From positions 124,001 to 188,000 of the forward strand of contig NW_006763144.1 of the NCBI RefSeq assembly GCF_000264905.1: a stretch of DNA of 64,000 nucleotides, written 5' to 3'. Positions 12,906 through 24,497 of this stretch are shown in pieces. Position 1 is the stretch's first letter. The number at the start of each line of letters is the position of its first letter. Made by a program: the position numbers and the translations under genes. Below the pieces are notes generated by a model. The model did no database searches. It had not been told where the DNA came from and was given only the letters and a program-made list of their open reading frames with translations. This stretch comes from Stereum hirsutum FP-91666 SS1 (taxonomy: Eukaryota; Basidiomycota; Agaricomycetes; Russulales; Stereaceae).

Positions 12906-15900
12906 TCACCCATGAGTGGCCATGTACTCCTCGTTCACAACGTGCAGGAGTCTGTATAGCTCCGTCGGATAGACCCCTCTGACAACTCTCCTCGTCCTAT
13001 CTGCCGCCGTTTGTATGACCCTCTTGTCCTCATAGTGTTTTCCTCCCTTCCCATACCGGATCATGAGCGCCAGCGTTTGTCGGCACTGTTCGTACCAATC
13101 TTCCGTCAAATCGAGAGCGCGGATAACGTGTTCCTGGAAATACCACAACGTATTAGTCGGTAACTGACAAGATGCAAAAACAAGAGGAAACGTGACTGAC
13201 CATCTCGATTTCTTTACTTCCCGACTCGGCCCCCAACGCCTCCGGTGTCCACAACCCTACATACTTCTCCATCTTCCTCTGTACGAACCAGTATATCCTC
13301 AACATCTCCACGTTACTCAACAGCTCTTTGGCCTTGTTCTCCTGGAACTCGTCCCAAGTGGCCTCCTCAGTTCCGTCCTTGCGAGACTGTGATGGCTGAG
13401 AGGGTTTGTGGCGCTTAAGAATGGGTTTGAGGTAGTTGACGATGGCGGCATGACGGTACGGTGGCGTTGACGGAACTACGGGGAGCACAGGCGGAGGAGG
13501 TGGATTCGAGGCAGGAACAGCTGGTGTAACTGTAGATTTAGGCTTGGACACTGGGCGTGGCTTCGGTTTCGAGCGATGTGTTTGTGGCGTAGGTGGCGGT
13601 TGCGATTGAGGTGGGTGAGGGGGTTGAGCCTCCATTCTAGAGGAGTATGACTGGGAATGTCTCCGCTCATGCTCCCGCTCGCGTCGATGATGGTCTGGGG
13701 GTGGAGGTTGTGGTGGTGCCGGGTTTTCTGGTGTTGAAGGCGCCGGCATTGGCATAGTGTTTGCATATTGCATAGATGTTGATCGAGATGGTAAGTGCTC
13801 ATGGACCCTCTGCGATGGGCCGTCTGTCTTCGGTTTCTTCGAAGGATGTCCTTTACTCGATCGAGGTTTTTCATAAGCATGGGATGGTGGCTGTGGTTGG
13901 GGTTGGGGTTGAGGTTGAGGTTGAGGTTGAGCATAAAACTCTGACGCACGCAACTCCTGAATCTCTACTTCTGGCGAATACCGCGCTGAAGATGAAGCAG
14001 GTGAAGCTGAATAGGCCGGAGGGGAGTAATAGGTCGGTGAAGCATGGGAAGATGGAGGTGAAGGATGGCTGGCATATGGAGAGGAGCTCGAGGAAGGCAA
14101 TAGATGTTGATACGCAGGTGAGACATGAGTAACAGGTTTCGGTTTGTGGCGTGTCGGCGACTTTGAAGGTTGGTCCGGAGACGCATCCGTTTGGGTTGTC
14201 GACGAAGAGTCGCCGCTTAACGTACGTTTGCGTTTCTCAGAGGAGTGTGAATCCCGTCTCTCAAAACGGCCACGGTCGTGGTGGTCGTGGCTCTGCTGGG
14301 GTCCGGGACTTCCGCGATGGCTAGCGCTAGGCATAGAATAAGGGGTGAGAGGGCGCTGAAAAGTAGTTTGTGGAGACGGAGCGATGGGTGAAGGAGCCGG
14401 TGGCAGTTTTTGAGCCTGTGTCGATGGTGCCGCGGCAGCTTGTGGCGGAGGTTCGGGCAAGGACAGCGGAGTTGGCGCGCTGGGCTGCGTGGTTGTACTA
14501 CTTGCGGTCGGGAGGATCTGGAGCTGTATTAAAAGATAGGGGGGAGGACGGCATATAAGTATAGGAATACTCGAAGCATGAATATGCCTAGTACTAACAG
14601 GTTCAACGACAACAGCTAAGGTCTTGTCCTTGTCGACTCTCAAGTTCACACCCTCACCTGCACCCGTCTCTACTCCAGCCTGCGAAATACGCAGGAAAGT
14701 TTGTCGGTACTTTCCGCGCATAGTCCATACCTTCGCTGGACCTGCATAATACAACACGAAAACAATTTGAATATCGATAGCTGGTGAGCCTGAAGTCTGA
14801 TGTGAATTGCGCACCATCGATTCTAGCTGGTCCACCCTGCAACTTTACCACCACATCCTCTGCAGCAGCCCAGTACCCACCTTCGGGATCCTTCTCTCTC
14901 TCACCAAACTCTCGCAATGGAATACTGATTTCAGCAAGCTCTTCCACTCCCGTTCTTCGATCTTCAATCAAAACCGTCACTGTACGCAGTTTGGATGCGC
15001 GCGGAGCTGGAGAGCCCTCAAGGCGATCTTGGTGCTCGTCGTCATGGTGCTGTTGGTGCGACGTGGCCTGCAATGACGGACGGACGGGACCTACACTGTT
15101 CGACGAGGCAGGTTTGTGGCGGGATTCAGACGGAGTAGCAGTAACGGTCTCGGAATGGCGATAAGAAGTTGAGATAGAGCGTGTGGGTGAGTGGTGATCG
15201 CCGTTCAACTCTGGTGACGGTGGCGGTGGTGCTTGACCATGTTGTGAATACGATTGAGCCTGTGCCGGGCGGCGAGATTCACTATTCCCCTGTTGCTGCT
15301 CGGTCTCAAGCGCCCTCTTCTCCCTCTTCCTTTTCTTCTCCGTACGGGAAGTGTGTGCCTCCCCATACCTACTTGCTTCGCTGCGCTCTCGAGAGCGAGA
15401 AGGGCCAGCATGTTGGTGATACTCGTCCACCTGCTCCATCGTCACTTCCATAACCTCCCGCTTCACCCCCTCACCATCCAGTCTCGGCGGCGGCGCTTCC
15501 GAAGATGGCAACAATCTGAAGGACCCTCCGGACTCCCCGACAGTAGAACGGGCAGGTGATACTCCGCGCCTTGCCTCACGATCTCGACTTCGTTCCTTCT
15601 TTCTGCTACTGTGTGAGTGAGATTGAGACGCAGGTGGAGGCGGAGGAGGCATGGACTGGTGCGTGGCCGGGTGTGGCGTGGCAGGTTCAGAGAACAGGGG
15701 ACTCGTCGCTTCATTGTCGTCGTAGGCCAAACTATAGTCGATTCCGCCGGCGTCCGGCGACTGCGAAGCGTATTCATGCTCATGCTCGTCTCGCCTTGGT
15801 GGTTGGTCTGAAGGCGATGGATAAGACGGGGCCTCCGATGCTAAGCGATCGCCATTCTTCGCATCGGAACTTGCGCTCTGACCGGCAGCACCAGAAAGAC

Positions 15901-17454
15901 GTTTCGTTCCCGGTACAGGCGTTTGTCGTATATAGTCCCAACGATAGTGCGACGCCGAGTCTGAACCCTTTCTCGGAGTCGGAGTAGAAGTTACGTCGGG
16001 AGGAGGTGAATGTCGAGAACCAGTGGCAGGTGTTCCCCGACGCTCCATCTCTTTCTTTCCTCGGACCGGATGGCGAGCGTTATACCCATTCGCTTCAACA
16101 GGAGCGCGCCAGGCAGCAGTGTACGCGCCCTTGCCAACGTTCACACTCGCATCGGTAGTAGTATGTAAGGAGGTGGAGTTGGACGCGTGCTTGGAAGTAG
16201 AAGTGGAAGGACCGGGTGTCGGCGTTTCAGGCGTGATGTAAAACTCAGGGGAAGACGCGGAAATCGTTGCTGGTTGGCTCTCGCCATTGGTGCTCTTGTA
16301 CCCTTGTACTCGCCACACAGCGTCCCCCGGATTGCCGGCCTTCCCTTTTGTAGACGAGATCGGCGAAGGGGCTTTCGCTTTGCCTTTGCCTTTGCCGTTA
16401 TCGACAGCCAGTGAAGTGGATGGCGTAGAAGTGACAGCGCCAGGGTTGGCGATTTCGTGGTAGGAATACGAATGAGAGGTGGAAGGGAGGGTTGAAGGGC
16501 CGGGCGGGGGCTGAAAACGTGATGGGGGTGGGGGCGGGGCGGATATGTGTGGCGGAGGCGTAGATCGTGATCTCGAAGGAGATCGAGATGATGGACCGGC
16601 TGAAGGCTGGGCAGGTGGTGGTGTATGGGGACGGGATTTTGATGGATCTGTGGGTTGCGCATGTGGTGTCTCGGTATGGAGAGGTACAGCAGGAGGCGAA
16701 CCGTGTTCCGGTTCAGGCGCCGGTTCTGCAGCAGGTTGAGGCTCGTCTGTGGAAGCGGGAGTGGCTTTGGGAGCGGGTTCCGGAGTAGAGCGTATGATCC
16801 TCCCATTGGCGTCTATGGCTGTGACGGGCTTGCCGCTCCAAAGGCTGTCCATGGAGACATAGGTGTATTGTCGCTTGGGGAGCAGTTCTTCGGGTATGGG
16901 TGCGTTGGCGGCTTTGATGGCGGCTTCTGGGAGAGGCGGAGGAATGGAGTCGTTGTCGGAGTCAGAATTGGTTCCAGATGGAGGTGGTTTCTATGTAGGT
17001 GAGAATTCGATGTGGATGATGAGTGACCGACGACATAAGGATAGCTGGAACCAGATATGTAATACGTGTGACGAACCGTAAGGGCTCTATCACCACATCA
17101 CCACAAATCATCTATCGTAGCTTCTTGAGCATTCGCAAAGACACCAAAGAAGACAATATGATTAAACATAAGAAAACGTTGGAAAGGGTGAAGGTGAAGC
17201 TGTATAACCATTACGGACAACATTCACAGAATCTCACGACTCGACCACTGGCCAAAGAATTAACGAGATGAACTCACCCGTACAGGCCTCTTCTTCCTCC
17301 GTTCCCTTCATTCGCAAGCGCAGAGCCTTAGCTTCTGCGTCACACGAGAATGTAAACCCAAAATTGCTCACGTCTCGTCGTCCGAATCCGACAAGTTCTG
17401 CCTCATCCGTCCAAACTCAGGAATACCATCGTAGTCGCTTTCAGAGTCAGACAT
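12906..17454 (-). CDS. very long proline/serine-rich hypothetical protein, probably nuclear
   Basis: Not recognised. The first Met gives an acidic start (MSDSESDYDGIPEFGRM). A 61-base intron is followed by a short basic exon ERRKKRPVR, a likely nuclear localisation signal, then KPPPSGTNSDSDNDS and the conserved-looking PKRQYTYVSMDSLWSGKP. Several hundred residues of Pro/Ser/Gln-rich low complexity follow, including a QP repeat. Two ordered segments stand out: TVTVLIEDRRTGVEELAEI through KVWTMRGKYRQTFLRISQ in the middle, and a C-terminal helical domain (HAAIVNYLKPILKRH, ELLSNVEMLRIYWFVQRKM, DLTEDWYEQCRQTLALMI) ending EYMATHG. The total is about 1,250-1,300 residues over seven or so exons. The composition suggests a chromatin or transcription scaffold, but that is inference. 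It is convergent with the alpha/beta hydrolase. Confidence 0.75.
13886..13931 (-). repeat. hexanucleotide tandem repeat encoding Gln-Pro
   Basis: About seven imperfect copies of GGTTGA/GGTTGG on the plus strand. On the coding (minus) strand they encode an alternating Gln-Pro run inside the long proline-rich protein. Copy number is likely to vary between strains. Confidence 0.7.
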
Positions 17455-17989
17455 GGGGGACTGGTTGTAGAAGCCGTGTTACGGTGCTGTATGAAGACGG
17501 ATATGAGTTCTGAGTTACACGCATGGTCGCACGGATGAGCTGCATGCCTGCAAGGTATACGGATAGCAGGGTGTCGCCGGCGTAGTCGTAAAATATATTA
17601 AGCAGCAAAGCTGGTGCATCACAAAACGTCAGATTGACAAATGAGCATAATTCCTCTCGTTGGAACTCATGCAAAATACGTGACGCACCAATGGAAATCC
17701 GAAAGCAATTATGAAAGGCAACGAGGAACAAGTTGAAATATTGGATAAGCAGATGCCACAGACTGATAAGATCCAAATAACAAGCAGATAGAATCTGTGT
17801 CAACCTGGTAGCGATGCTATGGCTGCTGCATAGTAAGTCAGACAGTGTGTTGATGTGGACGCGCACGGATGCGTATTTAGTCGAACAATTGGCCGAGACC
17901 GGTGTATTACACGCTGAATCACGTGATCAAGATTCATTGTTCGACCGTTTAGTATCTTATCTTATCGCGTCTCAGGCACACGGGACTCG
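17455..17989. other. intergenic, upstream of the long proline-rich gene
   Basis: Contains the presumed promoter of the gene starting at 17454. Nothing else was recognised. Confidence 0.3.
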
Positions 17990-17997
17990 GTAGGACC

Positions 17998-18445
17998 AGG
18001 AGGGGGGCGTATTGGTACGGAAGTCCGATCTCAAAACCCAAAATTCGGGTAGTTCTGTACTCAAGGTTTGGGAGGATTTCTGTACTTTTGTGGATCGGGT
18101 AGTCCAAATAAGGGCGCCTTCCGTACTCACGAGGGATTGGACCTTCTCCCAGACGAGCACCTAAAACACCGTCAATTTGACACAAAATGGTCTGTGCAGT
18201 GGCGTACAGTGTTGGAGAGTGAAGGTTGGCGACCAAGCCTGAACACATACAACAAAATTGTACGCATAGTGATCAGACCTAGGCAGTCCTGCCAACTTTC
18301 CGTACGCACAAGGGCAGTTCAAGGGATCGGACCAAGAGGCAAATCCAGGCCAGTCATGTACGCACAGGATCAGACCTCGCGTCGCATTTGCCACCAAAAC
18401 TGTACGCATAAGGATCGAACCTCGATACCAATACGCCCCCCTCCT
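17998..18445. repeat. hAT-type MITE with 8-bp target site duplication
   Basis: A 448-bp non-coding element flanked by a perfect 8-bp direct repeat GTAGGACC (17990-17997 and 18446-18453). The termini are inverted: AGGAGGGGGGCGTATTGGTA on the left, with the exact complement on the right. Inside are several copies of a roughly 20-bp motif resembling GTACGCACAGGATCGGACC, for example near 18261, 18301, 18358 and 18403 and more diverged ones at the left. An 8-bp duplication with subterminal repeats is typical of the hAT superfamily. No hAT transposase is present here. Confidence 0.85.
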
Positions 18446-18453
18446 GTAGGACC

Positions 18454-18829
18454 TTTTACTCAAAGTTCTTTTATAACACTTTCTAATGGTCACGGTCAGG
18501 CTACATATTCTGTACCGTGTGGGCATGAAGGATTCGCAGCACTGACACAACTGACTCGGCCTCATTTCGTCCAGAATCCCCTGATCCAAGCCCAATCCAA
18601 GCCTGATCAGACTAAGTAATCCCACAAAAGATCACAACAACGACCGTACAGAGCTACTCAAAATTGTCCGTTAGAGCTTGCAAGGTGACTTGAAGCACGA
18701 AGCAAACCTGCGAAATTCGACCGATCAAGACGTCAACCTGCTCTAGAAATCAGCTTGTCGTTACACTTTCATGGGATCATAAGCAGAGTCACATACCCAC
18801 ATACAATTTCAACCATCGCGTTTTCCTCG
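18454..18829. other. intergenic between MITE and small minus-strand gene
   Basis: No gene or repeat was seen. It lies downstream of the small gene at 18830-19129. Confidence 0.3.
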
Positions 18830-19129
18830 TTAAAACTCCTTCCCCTTCCTAGCCATCTCTAAATGCTCCTCCTTGACCCCGTAAACCTTCCAGAAATGCA
18901 AAATCGTGGCCACATCAACCCTATGCCCGATCCCTACCAGGCCCGTATGAAGGTCAAAGTAGCCCCCTCCACCATCTGCATTGACCTTCTCCGTGATCTC
19001 ATTGACCTGTGTGGTAGCATCGGACGACCAGGAAAGTCGCTCATCTATAACGCTGAGAAAGTAGCCTGTGACATGGTCTTTACCGTATGCGATAGTGATA
19101 GAGCCTTGTTCGATTTGGTGACGGCCCAT
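18830..19129 (-). CDS. small conserved hypothetical protein (99 aa)
   Basis: A single-exon frame beginning MGRHQIEQGSITIAYGKDHV and ending MARKGKEF. It contains a Gly-rich patch followed by YFDLHTGLVGIGHRVD. No signal peptide or membrane segment is visible. From memory, short proteins of this pattern recur as uncharacterised proteins in Agaricomycetes, but I cannot name a family and assign no function. The upstream context CAAACAATCATGG is a reasonable start. It lies 0.3 kb downstream of the dehydrogenase gene on the same strand. Confidence 0.6.
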   Translation of the reverse strand: MGRHQIEQGSITIAYGKDHVTGYFLSVIDERLSWSSDATTQVNEITEKVNADGGGGYFDLHTGLVGIGHRVDVATILHFWKVYGVKEEHLEMARKGKEF

Positions 19130-19422
19130 GATTGTTTGCAGTGAGATACTGATATATCCAAATAGTGCGAGAGCTTAAAGACGGGGAGAGTATGAGCGAG
19201 TCGCAGAGATAGGGAACGTCGGAACAGAACAGGTGGAGGATAATATACAAACACAAAGATACTGTGGCGTTAGCAGGTCCGATGAGGTCATGGCACCGAT
19301 ATATACACCATCGCTCTGTAAATGTAACCCAGATCTATAATGAAAATGTACACACACGGCAAACGGACGCAAACATGGACAACTCGTTCGGGCTCGGCAG
19401 AGCTGACGCAACCACGGAGCGC

Positions 19423-21027
19423 TCAGTCCCTGTTCTGCGACTCGAATCTCGCCACCTCTCCTTCCATATATTCCCACAGCTTCTTCCCAAGCTTCGGATC
19501 CTGAGACTCGGGTGTAGCAGTCCCAAGACGCGCCCAAGGGATCAGGTACTACAGGTGCAGTCATACGCGGTGCCCATGAAACATGAGTATAATGTGAGGA
19601 GTAATTCGAGGAGTAATGCATACCTTTCCGTTGAACTTTGCGCCCTCAGGCATGGTACCCGCGTAGAGCTGTGTTAGAGCTCCCAAGGGGGTAGGATAAC
19701 TGATTATCTTTGACTAAAATATGACCATAAATCAGCTTTCTCGAGGAGATGGGGGTGGGTGGGTGGGTGGGTGAGTAATCAGGATAATATCCGTACGAGA
19801 ATGAGGGTCCCCAAGTCGAGAGTTCGTTGCAGTTCCGAGTGGAGGTTACCTTGCGCAGACACGAACAGAGGGAGATGTGTCTCAGTATAATTCGCGACCA
19901 TTGAGATCAGAAGAAGATGACGTTTCAAACGGCTGGGGGCATACCTGGGTTCAGAGACGTAGAGACGATCCCCTTGTCCCCATATCTCCTAGCCAACTCT
20001 GTGGCAAATACTACATTCCCCTACGGCAACTATTCAACACTCCTTCCTAGGTGAACGAAAAGACTTGTGCTTACGAGTTTGCTTTGATAATACAGTCCCG
20101 CTCTCCCAATTTTTCTCCTGACGTCTCCATCCCTGAAGCTCTCGAAGACAAGTTCGTTTTGTACCTGATGCCCGTACGAGGACGTGTTTACGACACGTGC
20201 AGGAGAGGCGGGGGTAGAGGTAGCCATGAGAGTAGGGAGAAGGAGACGAGTGAAGTAAAAATGACCTATAATTGCATATTACAGTTAGCATAGGTAGGTA
20301 GAACTGGTTGACGAGGAAGAACGAGCGAGGGGCCACAAACAACGATGGGCGCACCAAGGACATTGGTTCCAAACTGAAGGTCGTAGCCATCGGAGGTTAG
20401 TTGGTCGATCGGTGGTTGCATCACTCCTCTGGCATAACACAAACATCACACGAATGAGCAATCGAGACGGGTCCGAGGGATGCAGATGCCTAGCACTCAC
20501 CCATTGTTAAATAACACATGCAGCTTCGATTCCTTCCTGAAGTTATATAGCATGACAAATAAAATTAGTACAAAGTGAGACGAGACTTTTGAATGATCTA
20601 TCTGGCACTCACTGCAAAAAAGACTTAGCAGCCCTTCTCACTGAGGCCAGACTCGCCAGATCCAACTCGATAAAATGTGCGTCCTTGCCCGTCTGCTGTC
20701 TGAGATCTTTCATCGCTTCTTCCGCTTTCTTAAGGCTCCGACCTGCAATATATACTTTGGCATTTCTCGGCAGAAGGGCCTGTAGGAGCGTAAAAGAAAA
20801 TGCAAAATACGCGAAGTCAGTTCGGATAGTCCTCACAGCTCGAGGAAGAAGCATGCGATAGAGTGTCGGTGATTGGGCTGACAATGAAAAAAGTAACATA
20901 CCTTCACGGTTTCTTTACCAATACCAGTGTACCCACCCGTGACGATCATAACCTTCCCCGTGAGGTCCGGGATATCACGCACGGAGAACGTCGGCTTAGG
21001 CGGAAAGAACTGGCTAAAGGTGGACAT
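19423..21027 (-). CDS. short-chain dehydrogenase/reductase, retinol-dehydrogenase-like
   Basis: NAD(P)H-dependent oxidoreductase of the classical SDR fold. About eight exons assemble in order: [16 protein letters not shown], the cofactor loop [27 protein letters not shown], the acidic [17 protein letters not shown] (the NNAG-type motif), [19 protein letters not shown], the active-site Ser in [10 protein letters not shown], the catalytic [17 protein letters not shown] (YxxxK) and [12 protein letters not shown]-terminal lid [16 protein letters not shown] runs to [12 protein letters not shown]. It is about 320 residues, typical for this fungal group. All catalytic residues are present, so it should be active; the substrate (aldehyde, ketone or alcohol) is unknown. 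Correct splicing of the later exons needs acceptors at GCCGTAG and TCAAAG. One intron holds a (GGGT)n run at about 19749-19773. Confidence 0.88.
19749..19773. repeat. (GGGT)n microsatellite in an SDR intron
   Basis: About five uninterrupted GGGT units lie in an intron of the minus-strand dehydrogenase gene. This is a simple repeat with no sign of function. Confidence 0.7.
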
Positions 21028-21751
21028 GGTCTCCGAGTAAAGCTGTCAACAGGAGGGTGATGGGGGGGTTATCAACAAAATTCTGAAAAGTAGAAAGAGG
21101 GTGCGGCGGACCTTTGTCAAGGGAGGGAGGATGTCCACTTATATACTTACATCGGGTCTGTATGTACCCATTCGCTCTATCACGAGCAGGTGGTGCAGAC
21201 CGCTCATATTACAGAGGACTCATGATTGATTCGGGCCAGGCTCGACGGCGCTGTAAGCGCACAGCAGTCATCCACCTCGTATCCGCATAGCTACACTCGA
21301 TCGTGAGCGATAGACATGCATGGTGAGACGGATGGCGCGCACGACCTCGCACGACGCGTCGACGCGGCTCGGTGACACCGCGCGATCGTACACAAGGACA
21401 AACAACACGAGGCGCGGAGTGCGTTCGGTGGCCGCTCGATCGTACACATCAGTACACAAACCGAAGCCGAAGAAGGTCGAGATCGGGTCACATCCGTTCC
21501 TCAACTCGTGCAAAGCCTTGATTAAAATTGCAGGGTTTCGTTTCGAATGACAACAAACCGGTTCGTATGTCTCGGCACAGTGAATCTGAGGTACGATCAT
21601 TGTGTGGTGGCACTCGGCTGTCTGGAGCTTGATCTGTCGCCGCTTGGACGTAAACAAGTGCATACTCAATGCTATCGAAAGAAGAAGGCCACTCGACTTG
21701 AGATCGTGGAAAGCCCTTAAAAATTGTGTGGACTTTACCGAAGCGGACATC

Positions 21752-22677
21752 AGAGAGTTTGAAATCGGCAACTTCCGAAACTCGGAGTTTCGATTCTTGA
21801 GCTCATAAGTTTCGATCCTTGGTTTATACGCATATCCCTCTCGTATACTGCCACGACAAAAATGCAGAGACACCATTGGAAGCAGATATTTATGTTCAGT
21901 CCAAAATATTAAGTTCATTTTTCTCAGTATAACGTGTAAGAATTGCTCGAATATAATCACCGGGTTTCGACTGTCGAAACTCAAGGCTCGAAACTCGCAT
22001 TGCTGAATTGTCGTCATTGGTTTCGCGGTAATTGTTAGGTGAAATGGCGCTAATCCCATGTTTAGCATCTGCACACTCATCCTGGGTGGTTTTTAAAGTA
22101 GCCTTTGGGCTGTCCTCGTTGGCATAGGCAGCGACACTGACATGCGCGAGAGAGCCGTGAATGGGCCACAATTAGGCGCTTGAGAGCCTTGCTGGCGGGG
22201 AAAACCACGCGAGCACGGCCAGGGAACCACTATTTAGAGTGCTCTAAAGGTGATTCTAAAGTAACTTCTATATATTATGTATGGGCTCCGCTTTGGAAAG
22301 TACTAAAGAGAAACTTTGGAGACCTCCAAAGGCGACTCTATGCATTTTCTTTAGAAATGCCGTACAAACGCTAAAGATAGACTTTGGAGGACGCTAAAGG
22401 CTGTCGAGCACCTCGGGCTTGCCTTATGTGGCAACCCCGAATCTCTTTAGCACCCTCTAAAGGTAATTCAGAGAATAATCAATGGAACTCACTATAGAGC
22501 TCGCTAAAGCTTTGCTTTAGAGAGCGCTAAATTGGCATCCATATATAATATTTTGACCAATGTTTAGATTCCACTTTAGCTGGCTCTAAATAGTGGTTTC
22601 CCCGTCGTGGAGTTTCGATTCTCAGCGGTGGGAGATCCGAATCTTGAGTTTCGCTTCTTGCCGATTTCAAACTCTCT
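21752..22677. repeat. outer inverted repeat pair enclosing a nested MITE
   Basis: AGAGAGTTTGAAATCGGCAA at 21752 recurs as its exact reverse complement at 22658-22677. Weaker similarity continues inward (CGAAACTC, GATTC, GAGTTTCGATTCT). The arms are about 900 bp apart and surround the element at 22222-22603. This may be a larger non-autonomous element carrying a later insertion. Confidence 0.5.
22222..22603. repeat. MITE with long terminal inverted repeats and CTAAAG subrepeats
   Basis: The left end GGGAACCACTATTTAGAG matches the right end as reverse complement GGGAAACCACTATTTAGAG. Similarity continues inward for about 70 bp with gaps (TCTAAA, ATATTAT, TATGG). Many CTAAAG/CTTTAG copies fill the interior. 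It has no coding capacity. No clear target site duplication could be set. Confidence 0.65.
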
Positions 22678-23102
22678 ATCAAATAGATGGTGGCGTGAGC
22701 GCGTGCGCCGTGTGGCCCAAACCCCACTCGAAGTTCTCGCCACCACCATGACCGCAACGACCAAGACTAACACATCGCTAACGCAACAATATGTATGTAC
22801 ATCGTATCCTTGACGTTATCTTCCAACCACGAGAAATCCTTGCGATATGTAAGTACAACAACGATAGTAACGACGAGGAATAACCGCGCTTATCACAATA
22901 ACAACAGATTTTCTCTTCCAAAGAACACACACAGTACCATAGCCCAAAGCGATCCATAAACATGAACATACAAATACGGATATACCAAATGACCGTCCCA
23001 TCAATGTTCCAGAGACGAGAATACCGAATAAATATGGACTCGTGGCTCTCCATGCCTCGTTTCCCTCTTGCTTACCCCCCTAGTCAACGTCGCACGATCT
23101 AC

Positions 23103-24497
23103 CTAACTCTCCTTCCCGTAAACCCTGACCGCATTCCCTCCAAACACATTATCCACATCTACCTGTTCTACACCTAACTCCGCGAACGACTCCCTCGCGA
23201 TCTCGTACCAATCTGCCGCGTTCGAAGATGAGGAAGAAGACGTAGAGGGAGCCGAGCCGAAGATGATACGTTGGAAACCGAAGGCTTCGACGGCTGGGCC
23301 CACTGTGTGCGGAAACGAGAAACAATGAGGTTAGTAGTATGTACGGATTAGAGAATGATGCACGAATGCGAGATATCACGCACGATACATCTTGATCCTC
23401 CTCTTCCACTCCTTCTTCTCCTTCCCTTCTTCATCCGTCACCTCCTTTCCTGGCGTGGGCGGCGTCGGCGCATTCCATGCCGGGGGAAGAAACTTGAGAT
23501 GCAAACTTGGAAACAAGGACAGGGTCGCGATCTGGGATTGATAGAACCGGTAGGTCTTGTGTGAGAGGAGTTTGACGATGGCGAGGCTGAGGTCGTGTGG
23601 AGGTGGAAGTATGTTCGCTAGATGGAGAATCGAGGACAGATGAACCGTGTAAGGATACATTGGAAGGACGGACATGCGGGCACACACGAAAATAAACATC
23701 CAAGCATCAGTATCAGATACGTCTCATCACCATGGTATGATGAAGATGGGGCAGGGTAGATGAAACGTGGGGTACAGAGGGCCGAAAACGTGCAGGGGCA
23801 AGCTACATCGAGCAGCAAAAGGACATGAACGCACAGATGATGAGCGTCCCGGCACTGGTTTCGGGATCGGCGGTAGCCTTGGTGAGTAATTCTTCGAACG
23901 CTTCCCAGTCTTTCTCGGCTGTCGTCAAGTCGGCTTGAACGTCGATGTCAACGACAGCGCCTGATTTGAGAGCAGCGCTTAGGCCTGCAATGGCAGCCTC
24001 AGATAAGGATGACGAGGTGTACGTCACGGAAAGGTATTTGGAGGGAGGAGTAGAGTCGGAAAGGTTGAAGGGGGTCTGGGTGGCCAGAATAGAAATTCCG
24101 GATGAGGAGAGTTTTGTGGAAAGACTGAAATGGGTAGGGCATGGGGTTGAAGATATATGGAATCAGTAACGCATATAACAATGTTTCCTAGACTAAAGAC
24201 AGACCCGTCAACATCCCCAGCATCGGCCTTCACGACGACAGCCTTGACTCTCTTCTTCAAGCCGTCATCCTTGCCGATATCGTTCACCCAAGCGTCTACA
24301 GCCGAACTCGCAACGCTAGCATCGACCACACGATCAGGATGAACCGTGCTTGGACTAGCAGGTAGTGGGAAACTATCTGATACTCCAGAGTTAGGAGGAC
24401 TAAACGCAGACAACGGTAGCTTGGGCAGATTCTTTGGTCCCTTCGTCCTTCGTGCCCCGACGCCAGGAGAAGGAGGGGTGGCGGGAATGGTGCTCAT
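23103..24497 (-). CDS. amidohydrolase-related (TIM-barrel) protein, probably catalytically degenerate
   Basis: Exons assemble to about 360 residues starting MSTIPATPPSPGVGARRTK. The C-terminal quarter resembles the end of the Amidohydro_2 fold: GPAVEAFGFQRIIFGSAPS, then ELGVEQVDVDNVFGGNAVRVYG. Upstream are alternating strand/helix segments (AVVVKADAG, VVDIDVQADL, LIISNILPPPHDLSLAIVKL). The metal-binding HxH after the first strand is not seen, and the usual GSD near the C-terminus reads GSA. If the family call is right, the enzyme has lost its metal site. It has no signal peptide, so it is cytosolic. It needs a GTCTGT donor after GDVDG and an intron of about 210 bases before NILPPP. It is the first of a run of minus-strand genes. 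Confidence 0.68.

Larger units (their letters stand above)
21028..23102. other. repeat-rich intergenic region
   Basis: No gene is supported. It contains an inverted-repeat element at 22222-22603 enclosed by a second pair of inverted arms near 21752-21772 and 22658-22677, with scattered copies of a TTTCGA-type motif. It probably records several transposon insertions. Confidence 0.5.

Noticed and set aside
13476..16806. Long open frames in other frames and on the opposite strand of the proline-rich gene
   Set aside because: They are composition-driven shadows (Arg/His/Pro rich) with no start context or intron pattern; the chosen frame splices cleanly from end to end.
17447..17866. 139-residue minus-strand open frame
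   Set aside because: It overlaps the first exon of the proline-rich gene in another frame, matches nothing recognised and ends in intron sequence.
19749..19773. GGGT repeats as a possible interstitial telomere
   Set aside because: The unit is four bases, not TTAGGG, and it lies in an intron.
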